This document shows, one piece after another, positions 56,753 through 64,000 of a stretch of 64,000 nt of DNA. The stretch comes from Otatea glauca. Taxonomy: Eukaryota; Streptophyta; Magnoliopsida; Poales; Poaceae. The stretch's first letter is position 1, and every line of letters starts with the position of its first letter. The stretch spans positions 124,001 to 188,000 of the forward strand of contig JAYEVK010000410.1 in the NCBI GenBank assembly GCA_036346275.1, written 5' to 3'. The notes beneath the pieces were generated by a model. The model searched no databases, was not told where the DNA came from, and saw only the letters and a list, made by a program, of their open reading frames with translations. A program made the position numbers and the translations under genes.

Positions 56753-57050
56753 ATGATGCGGTCGCTTCAATTGGGTGGACCGGAGACATACCACCCACAT
56801 CTCAAACTTCTGTATGGGATAACCGGGGAGCAACCTCTCCGTGGTGCTACTACCACCCGTAAAAGCCGGACTCGAGCACGCCTACGGTGTTATTCAACGC
56901 CAAAGCGGGCATCTTGCATTGATCGCAGTGGCACGCTCCGGCCAGTACAACGATAAGCCCAACACACACCTCCCGCACCATACGGTGGAGTGCGAGCCGA
57001 AATAGAGCAGACGTCTCGGCAAGTGTTCGCCAACGGCCAACACACCAGAG

Positions 57051-57479
57051 GTGCAAGAGGGTACCTCCTCTCGAAGAGGAAGGGACAAGGGGAAGCAGCC
57101 GACCGAGGTCCGCACCACGCAACAAATCCTTGACGCATTACACAGACCATCCGGGAACCCATGTGGTATTATCATAGGGGACGCCAGGAATTGGGATGAC
57201 ATGCCCATGTGGGAGGGCAGAAATCCACATAAAAAAGATCAAAAAATTCTGTCTTATACACCCGAGATGTACGGCATAGAGCACCCATTCGGCGATTGCT
57301 GGGAGCACTGCGGATCCCCATGGAGTTCTTTCATAGTAGGGATTGAGTTGTGCCCGAGTATAAATCTCAAAATTTACACGGGTCAGATAATATGCAGAAA
57401 ATGTGGGACATCATTCTGGCTATACCCAGATAGGCGGAACGATCATCTGTTCCACCATGACAACCAGTGCTTTCGTTAG
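57051..57479 (+). CDS. Cys-rich protein of unknown function, last MULE ORF
   Basis: A 142-residue open frame. The N-terminus is basic and low-complexity (SSRRGRDKGKQ). The C-terminal half is ordered-looking and Cys/Trp-rich: GDCWEHCGSPWSSFIVGIEL, then IYTGQIICRKCGTSFWLYPD and HHDNQCFR. The C-x3-C and C-x2-C pairs plus two His could form a metal site. I do not recognise the family. It is the only MULE frame without an obvious lesion, though the upstream part of the gene (56753-57050) seems frame-shifted, so the true N-terminus may be missing. Confidence 0.5.
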   Translation: MQEGTSSRRGRDKGKQPTEVRTTQQILDALHRPSGNPCGIIIGDARNWDDMPMWEGRNPHKKDQKILSYTPEMYGIEHPFGDCWEHCGSPWSSFIVGIELCPSINLKIYTGQIICRKCGTSFWLYPDRRNDHLFHHDNQCFR

Positions 57480-58070
57480 TTAGTTCGGCAAGCAATTTCG
57501 TCACTGTTGTAATGCCCTTGCAATATAATCTATCTATTGCTTATTTTATCATCTGAACTTTCGATGTATGTGCCCTTATATATATGTTCAACAAATAATT
57601 TAAGTGCTTCGTGAGAACTATTTATAACATGCGTTGTTGTCGACTATAATACTTAGGGTTGTTGCACTAGTGGAAATTAGATGCAAAGCAAGGTGTAAAT
57701 TAAATATTTTCCCAGAATATGGTAGTGCACATATCAAAGAGCAAATCTGGTGTACTCTTCCTAAAAATTACATTTAAACAATAAAGTTTACGGGCTGCCG
57801 AAAAGGCTAAAAAATCACTCTCCCTGATCTCAGATTCGCACTCTCTTTGATCTCCCTCTCCCTTTTATTCAACAGTACACCGAACGAGAATGACGAACAA
57901 AGAAATTTGATTTTTTTCCTGAAAAAATTTACTCACAATTACCACATTAATTTCGTAAAACATCGCAACAACTAATACTGACTTTTTATTAACTGCAGCT
58001 CATAATTTACATACATTTTTCCATTGATATCAAATATATTTTTTGCAATTCGAATAAAAAAATGGGCAAA
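57480..58070. other. MULE 3' non-coding region
   Basis: AT-rich, with no gene, leading into the right terminal inverted repeat. Confidence 0.5.
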
Positions 58071-58131
58071 ACCTCTCTGTCGCCATTTCAAACGGCGACA
58101 GAGAGCCTATCCCTATCTGAAACGGCAACAG

Positions 58132-58247
58132 ACTGTAATGCCAATAGCCGATATGCTTATCGACGCTGCATCAGGAAATAAAATTATTAGTTTTTCAGAT
58201 TGTAATGCCAGATATAACCAAATTTTCATGGTAGAAGTCGATACACC
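58132..58247 (+). pseudogene. Gypsy-B reverse transcriptase, part 2
   Basis: Reads VMPIADMLIDAASGNKIISF, then SDCNARYNQIFMVEVD, continuing directly from the TPK-N-E block of part 1 across the MULE. It stops at the insertion point of the second giant solo LTR (duplication ACACC at 58243-58247). Confidence 0.85.
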
Positions 58248-58927
58248 TGTAAGTTCAAGCTCCATTAGTTTTGGTGATTGGTTTAATATTAATGTTTAAT
58301 CATTGTTTAATGACAAATCTAATCATTATGAGACTAACATGTTTAATTGAGCTACATTCTTATTAGTCTCAAATTTGGATGGAAAATAGAAAACCCAAGG
58401 TATGCACTTGTATTCACTCTATTGTCTTAATGCATACTTAGGATTCAAGTTAAAAGATAAACTCTTCCATTGCCTTAGTCTAAATATGTGCATTATGTTT
58501 CCAAATCTATACATACATGAATGCACACATCTATGGGGGGTTGATATTTTAATTTGATGTTTCAATTGTATTGATCCATATCCTCTTGTCATATCATATA
58601 AAGGATCAAGACTTTGAAACAATCTTTTGAGTATATATAACTTGTGTAGTTGTAGTATACTCATTCTCATATAAGTATAAACTCACATGCAATCTAAGAT
58701 TGATTATGTGTAAATTGATTCCAATCCAATTAGTAATATGCATATACTTAATGGAGTTTGTTCTATAGTTGATGATCTAAATGTATTGATCCCTTTCCAT
58801 CAATCAAACATATATGGATCATTACTAACCATCAAATTGAGTATATGAAACTTGTGTAGTTATATATACTCATGTCAATTTAAATATAATTTAAATTGAG
58901 TTCGATTGTCTTTCAATCAACCAAAGA

Positions 58928-61090
58928 ATATTTCATCATGTGTTAATGGTATTCCTTGTTGATTAAAGACAAGCGGAAAGTTCTTGAGTATAATGAAGCA
59001 TTAGTTGCATCAAAGTACTCAAGACACAATTAATCATTCTAATTGATTTGGGTTGTGCACAATTGATCTTGGAAGCATCTATTATGTGTTAATGGAGTGC
59101 AAATGATGATTGAGACAACCATATTTGTTGAACTAACAATCTTCCATGAGTTGTGAAGTAGGTTGAGTCCAAGAAAATAAAGAATCGGAAACGAGAAGTC
59201 ATCATGTGTTGATGAGCTTCAAGAGGAGATCCCGAAGTGAAGAGAAGGTTCATCATGTGTTGATGAACAAGAAGAAGATTCGATCCTAGAGAGAAGATGA
59301 TTGGATATCATAAAAGCTCTAAGTGGATCGTCAGAGGAAAAGGTATGACTAGCTAGGACTAAGGATGTGTTCATAGTCTTTTACCGGTCTCAGTGCTTGG
59401 ATGGTAGATCGGGTTGCTAGTTAGGTGCCGTACTATTAAGAGGGGTTGAGTTATTTAGCTTAAGCTTCATCATGTGTTGATGAATTCAATCCGGTTCACT
59501 CTAGCTCACTCTCTTGTTTTGTTTTTGCATGGAGCTAACCATTTGGTATGTGTTGCGGATGGGTACAGCTCGTGCATTGGATTTTGCATGAGCTAAGTAT
59601 TTGCATGTGTTGTAAATATGGAAGCTCATGCTTGCTTCTTACTGAATCTTAATTGAATTGGTTTTTGCATGAAGTTATGGATTTGCATGTGTTGCAAATG
59701 GGAGATAGCTTATGCAAATGTTGTTTATGTGGTTAGTGCTTGGAGATAAGTTTTGCATGTGTTGCAAAAGGAGAAAGCTAAATCAATTTGGTTTAAAGTG
59801 TTTGCATGGAGCTAGAGATTTGCATGTGTTGCAAATAGAGAGCTCATGCACTTGAGTTTATTTTGGTTGTTTGCATGGAGCTAGAGATTTGCATGTGTTG
59901 CAAATAGAGAGCTCATGCATTGGAGTTTTAGCTATTGACTTAATCATGTGTTGATCATCACAAGGCTAAGTGTGTTTTGTGTTTGCAAAATGTGTTTTTG
60001 CAAAATATTGAATGGATTTGTTATTTGCAAATGTGTTTTGCAAATAAGCTCGAGGTTGTGGGTTTCAATCCTAGAGCATGTGTTGGCATTTGCTAATGTA
60101 TTTTGCAAAGTGTCGGGATCATGTGTTGATCCTTACATGGCTGGAGGATTGATCTCATATGTTCGTGGTTTATTTGCGAATATGTTTTGCAAATAAGTTG
60201 GAGTTGTTATTTGCAAATGTGTTTTGCAAATGAACTTGAGGTTATGGGTTTCGATCCTAGAGCATGTGAATATGGTTTGCAAATGTGTTTTGCAAATTGA
60301 CTTGATCATGTGTTGATCATCACATGGCTAATAGGATTGATCTCATAAGTTCTTAGTTTATTTGCAAATAAGTTGTGCTTAATGCGATTCTTTAGAGTAT
60401 GTGATTAACTTGTACAAATGTGTTTTGCATAGTATTGTAATCGTGTGTTGATCCTCACATAGCTCAAAGAATAAATCTTTATTGGTTTGGAGAAAAGTTT
60501 TTGGGAAAAACTTGGTTTTCTCCTTCTGGTCGGCACTACCGCCCATGGTAGGGCAGTACTGTCGCTTGGTCTGCAGTACCGGCCCTAGGGCCGGTAGTTA
60601 TATAACAGAGAGGTGTGTTTTGGGGTATTGCCTTGCCGGTAGTACCGACCCATGTGGGCAGTACTGTCGCTCGGCTAGCAGTACCGGCCCCAGATGGGCG
60701 ATACTATCGACTGATTGTAGTAACAGCTAGTTTTTTTACCGTTGGCATGTAGGCCAGCACTACCGGCCTCTGTTGGGCGGTAGTGCCGGGCTTTCGAGTT
60801 TTGCCCATTTTGCCCCCCAACGGCTAGATTCCGTGTGAGGGGGCTATAAAAGGAGCCTTGAGGGCTGGCATTTGTTGTGCCTGACTTTGGGGGGAGTTTG
60901 TGGGAGTTGGTTGCATGTATTGCACTCTTCCAATTGGTTTTTGAGCTAAGAGTGAGTCGTAATTGTATGTGTTGCAATTAAGAAGTGGATTGAGGACCTC
61001 TTGTGCATGTGTTGCACTTGAGGAGGATCCTAGTGCATGTGTTGTACTTAGGAGGTCACCGGAGTGCATGTGTTGCACTAGGTGAAATTC
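58928..61090 (+). repeat. Array of TGTGT-loop inverted repeats, copy B
   Basis: Loops (TGTGT) are at 58939, 59095, 59205, 59256, 59473, 59549, 59606, 59688, 59758, 59825, 59894, 59947, 59991, 60032, 60122, 60218, 60284, 60309, 60968, 61008, 61038 and 61069, plus a TATGT variant at 60181. Stem arms include GTTCATCA (8 bp, 59256), TTTTGCA (59758), ATTTGCA (59825), TTATTTGCAAA (11 bp perfect, 60032), GGATCA (60122), TGATCA (60309) and AGTGCA (61069). Outer stems are visible at 59802-59850 and 59871-59919. Confidence 0.88.
60525..60790 (+). repeat. GC-rich palindrome block, copy B
   Basis: Words such as CAGTACCGGCCC, GGCAGTACTG, CACTACCGGCC and GGCGGTAGTGCCGG recur in both orientations. This is positionally equivalent to 46310-46510 in copy A but with different core words. 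Confidence 0.7.
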
Positions 61091-61678
61091 AAGCGGAAGG
61101 GCTTGGCTAGGCTTGTCTTGTTACTCTTGGTATTTGCTGACACCTAAACGACATAGTGGCGTCGTGCGCAGTGAGCTTCTCGACGAAGGTTGTGAGAAGC
61201 CCTGGCGAATTTGTGAAGGTCGGTGCTCGCCTACCCGGAGGGGGAAAGAGCAACCACTAGTGGATTCGAGGTAGGTGCTCAATTCGTGGAGACGGTCCAA
61301 TTCGTTTGGGCTAACCTCAACGTGGATTATGGGAGACTAGGAAGTCTCCGAACACAACGGTAAAAAGTATTGTGTCTCTTGTGCTTGCTTTTCATTCATT
61401 ATTTATATTCAAGCAATTTACATTCATAGAATTAAATTGATTGATTGCTTGTCTTTAGGATTGCAATTTATTGTTAGAAACATAATTAGTTAGTGCACAT
61501 AGTGAGCCTAGTTGATTTAGGCTTTGATTGTCAAAACCTTAGTTTATCGCTTCCGCATTAATTATTGTTAAGGTTTTGACATAAGGGTAATTAGGGGTGA
61601 TTTGATTTGTAGAAATTAGTAGAGTAATTTTAAAATCCGCCTATTCACCCCCCTCTAGTCGGCATCCTCGATCTTACA

Positions 61679-62100
61679 ACACCTAAGATAGCTTTTAGGT
61701 GCCCTCTGTTTGTTTGAGTGGGCGGTAATGACATTCGGTTTGTAGAACGCTTGAGCAACATATCAAGGTGCCAAGAATTTGATTTTTTATGATTTAATTG
61801 GCCATATTATGGAAATTTACATCGATGATGTTGTTGTAAAATCCAAAGAAGATTTACAGTATTTGGCCGATTTGAAAACAGTGTTAAAAAACACAAGTTT
61901 ACATGGTTTAGAGATGAATCTATACATGTATGCTTTTGGTGTGTTGGCTGGGCAGCTTTTGGACTATATGGTTCACGAAAGAGGAATTGAAGTTAATCAA
62001 GAAAGGGTCAAAGCCATAGCCAAAACTAAGCCACCGGCATACAAAAAGGACTTACCGAAGCTGATCGACAAGACTAATTATTTATGATGATTTATTTCAA
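61679..62100 (+). pseudogene. Gypsy-B reverse transcriptase, part 3 (catalytic palm)
   Basis: After the duplication, KIAFRCPLFV-like sequence passes through a frame change and stops, then an open frame from 61779 gives FYDLIGHIMEIYIDDVVVKS with the catalytic YIDD, followed by LHGLEMNLYMYAFGVLAGQL, where the family has 'LKMNPLKCAFGV..GKFLGF'. A stop follows at 62087. Confidence 0.85.
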
Positions 62101-62102
62101 AT

Positions 62103-62950
62103 TTGTCTATCTATATTAGTTCATTTACCCCACTGTTGAAATTAAATAATAATCTAGATTTTATTTGGGGAGCCGATCAGCAGAAAGCTTTCGAGAGTAT
62201 TAAAGAGTATTTGTCTAATCCTCCAGTTTTAGCCGCGCCTCAAAAAAGTATACCATTTAAATTATATATATTGGCTGAAGAGGCAACGATTGGAGCTGTT
62301 TTGGCTCAAGAAATTGAGATAAAGAATGGGCTATTTTCTACTTAAGTCGACGGTTAATTGATGCAGAAACCAGGTACCCTTTTGTAGAAAAGCTTTGCTT
62401 GTCATTATATTTTGTTTGCACAAAGTTGAGCTATTATATTTTAGCATTGGCTTGTAAGGTTATTTATAAAACTGATGTTATAAAGTATATGTTGTCAGCT
62501 CCAATTTTGTGAGGTCGACTTGGTAAATGGCCATATATGCTCATTGAGCTCAACTTGACATATGAATCGGCTAAAGTTGTTAAGGGCCAAGTGATTGTCG
62601 ATTTTATAACAGGACATGAAACTGATATAAATGATGATCTAATATCTATTGCTCCTTGGCAACTGTTTTTTGATGGATCGGTATGTGGAGAGGGCGATGG
62701 TATCGGAATAGTGTTGATTTCGCCGAAAGGACATAGCTTTGAGTTCGCATTTAGGCGGGATTATAGATGTTCTAATAATCAAGCCGAATATAAAGCATTG
62801 CTTAAAGGCCTACAGCTACTTGATAATATCAGAGTTGATTCTGTTGAGGCTTATGGCGATTCTCTATTGGTGGTCCAGCAGATTAAGGGAGAATATAACT
62901 ACTATGATGAAGTTTTGATCAGTATTTTGAGCGGTGGCTCGGTATAATCG
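62103..62950 (+). pseudogene. Gypsy-B RT connection and RNase H
   Basis: 62103-62345 reads FTPLLKLNNNLDFIWGADQQ, then KAFESIKEYLSNPPVLAAPQ, the RT-RNase H connection. After a frame change, 62537-62947 carries IAPWQLFFDGSVCGEGDGIG (first Asp), NNQAEYKALLKGL (Glu) and EAYGDSLLVVQQIKGEY (Asp). This is a recognisable RNase H of the aRNH-like type seen in Gypsy pols. Frame changes occur near 62345-62540 and at 62947. Confidence 0.85.
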
Positions 62951-63019
62951 GTTTATTCAATTCTTTCTCTATTTTTCATATTCCTCGTGAATTAAATGAC
63001 AGGGCCAATTTGCTAGCTC

Positions 63020-64000
63020 AACAAGCGTCGGGCTATAAAATATTTGGTCGATTGGAGGAATTCAAGCCGATAGAAAAATGATCATGTGTGGTGCCACCAA
63101 TGATTGAAGAACAAAAATAGTGGAATATTTGACCGACCCCTCAAAACCTGTTGACCGGAGAATCAATCAACAAGCCCTAAATTATGTACTTTTAGATAAT
63201 TTGCTTTATTATCAAACTTTAGAAAGTTTGTTACTAAGGTGTCTTGAAGCCGAAGAAGCTAAAGTGGCTATGGGAGAAGTTCATGAGGGCATTTGTGGAT
63301 CCCATCAATCGACTTATGAGATGAAATAGCTATTAAGGCGTGCTAGGTATTTTTGGCTGACAATGTTGAAAGATTGTTTCAAATATTATAAAGGGTGCAA
63401 GACTTGTCAAAAATTTGGCAACATACAATTAGCCCCAGCATCGTCTTTGCACCCAATTATCAAGCCTTAGCCATTTAGAGGATGTGGAATAGATGTAATC
63501 GGACAAATATTTTCTGCATCAAGTAAATGCCATAAATTCATACTGATCGCTATCGATTAATTTTCTAAGTGGGTCAAGGCAATCTCGCTTAAAAAGGTTA
63601 TAAGTGTTGAGGTTATCGGATTTGTTACAAAATATATTGTTCACCGATTTTGAATTCCACAGACTATTACGACCGATCAGGACACTGTGTTTTTGTTCGA
63701 TGAGTTTCAAAGTTTTGCCAGCAATTTGGGTATAAAATTATTGAATTTGTCACCTTATTATGCTCAGGCTAATGGTCAAGCTGAGTCGTCCAAGAAGACG
63801 TTGATCAAGTTAATCAAAAGGAAAATTCAAGAAAAGCCGAGGAATTGGCATGTAATATTACTGAAGTCATTATGGACTTATCGAATTGCGCACCATAGTG
63901 CGACAAAGTTATCGCCCTACCAATTGGTTTATGGACAAGAGGTTGTGTTTCTCTTAGAAATCAACATTGACTTGGTAAGAATGGCCAGATAGAATGGTTT
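63020..64000 (+). pseudogene. Gypsy-B integrase (cut by window end)
   Basis: The H2C2 zinc region (HEGICGSHQS, then a TAG at 63327, CKTCQKFGN) is followed by the catalytic core: CGIDVIGQIF with the first Asp, a TAA within AID-FSKWV, then TTDQDT with the second Asp and ANGQAESSKK with Glu exactly 35 residues later (D,D35E). RIAHHSATKLSPYQLVYG and an EVVFLLEI block close the visible part before a stop at 63992. All three acidic residues remain but at least four stops kill the frame. Confidence 0.85.

Larger units (their letters stand above)
48510..58131 (+). mobile_element. Autonomous-type Mutator-like element (MULE) carrying PMD and GRF-type genes
   Basis: The right end (58071-58131, inverted) matches 48642-48700 at roughly 48 of 57 bases, giving a terminal inverted repeat with CTGTNGCCGTTTCAGATAGG. 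The right boundary is sharp: Gypsy-B RT resumes at 58132. The left boundary lies between 48508 and 48642 and no 9-bp target duplication was found, so the left end may have been altered. Inside are a TATA box, a MURA-like transposase (49679-52301), a PMD gene (52622-55210), a GRF-like gene (about 56050-56752) and a Cys-rich ORF (57051-57479), all on the plus strand and all but the last visibly damaged. Confidence 0.8.
58248..61678 (+). mobile_element. Giant solo LTR, copy B (3,431 bp)
   Basis: Begins TGTAAGTTCAAGC and ends GATCTTACA, flanked by a perfect ACACC duplication (58243-58247 and 61679-61683). It is collinear with copy A. TATAAAAG at 60845-60852 corresponds to the TATA of copy A. Solo status and superfamily reasoning are as for copy A. 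Many hairpins that are imperfect in A are perfect here. Confidence 0.9.
40373..64000 (+). mobile_element. Gypsy-B: Ty3/Gypsy retrotransposon interrupted by three insertions, truncated by window edge
   Basis: 5' LTR, primer-binding site, gag, protease, RT, RNase H and integrase can be followed left to right once the inserts 44067-47410, about 48510-58131 and 58248-61678 are skipped. The window ends within integrase, so the 3' LTR is not seen. Coding domains are dense in in-frame TAG, TGA and TAA, often where Gln, Arg or Trp are expected, which fits decay by C-to-T transition. Its LTR starts about 170 bp upstream of the WRKY start codon. Confidence 0.9.

Overview
This is nuclear DNA from a flowering plant, almost certainly a grass (Poaceae). 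The evidence is intron-bearing plant genes with GT-AG splice sites, GC-rich grass-style coding, a grass-type DUF6490-like membrane protein, and dense nested transposable elements (Ty3/Gypsy, giant solo LTRs, CACTA, MULE, Helitron-like, SINE, MITEs). I cannot name the species from sequence alone. No bacterial, viral or organellar segment was seen.

Layout. 1-352: a dispersed repeat that also lies upstream of the IPT locus. 1438-14081: a hAT-like element split by a 12.25-kb Gypsy element ('Gypsy-A', 1488-13741) with both LTRs, a decayed gag-pol and an antisense reading region. 14548-15318: a non-autonomous CACTA element with a TTT target duplication. 16803: an inverted Helitron-like end. 18465-20505: a decayed cytokinin-synthesis gene (isopentenyltransferase, IPT), a second IPT fragment and repeated upstream DNA. 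20939-21640: a MITE and a SINE.

The genic island follows: a DUF1218-like remnant (22206-22420), an intact chloroplast RIQ/DUF1118 gene (22873-23826, +), a MULE-type MITE with 9-bp target duplications (25351-25738), a DUF6490-like membrane protein (26779-27270, -), an intact eight-exon glycerophosphocholine acyltransferase (28411-32115, -), and a WRKY factor carrying the WRKYGKK variant (39282-40205, -). Between the last two lie a tandem Helitron-like array, a solo Gypsy LTR with perfect CCGGC duplications, a Tourist-like MITE and several short repeats.

From about 40373 to the right edge is a second, larger Gypsy element ('Gypsy-B'), cut by the window inside integrase. Other elements interrupt it three times: a 3,344-bp solo LTR between gag and protease (44067-47410, TSD ACCTG), a roughly 9.5-kb MULE inside reverse transcriptase (about 48510-58131) with a transposase, a plant mobile domain (PMD) gene, a GRF-like zinc-finger gene and a Cys-rich ORF, and a second copy of the solo LTR (58248-61678, TSD ACACC).

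The most unusual signal is inside the two giant solo LTRs: at least 20 short inverted repeats per copy share the same 5-nt loop (TGTGT) while their stems differ in sequence yet still pair. Several are nested in longer outer stems. The left end of the MULE carries a second unusual array, six 25-bp imperfect palindromes on a roughly 30-bp period.

The host genes are unrelated in function (plastid thylakoid organisation, phospholipid remodelling, defence-type transcription, cytokinin synthesis) and show no operon-like organisation. The GPCAT, RIQ and WRKY models have no frameshift, so the frame breaks in IPT and Gypsy-A are probably not a window-wide sequence-quality problem.
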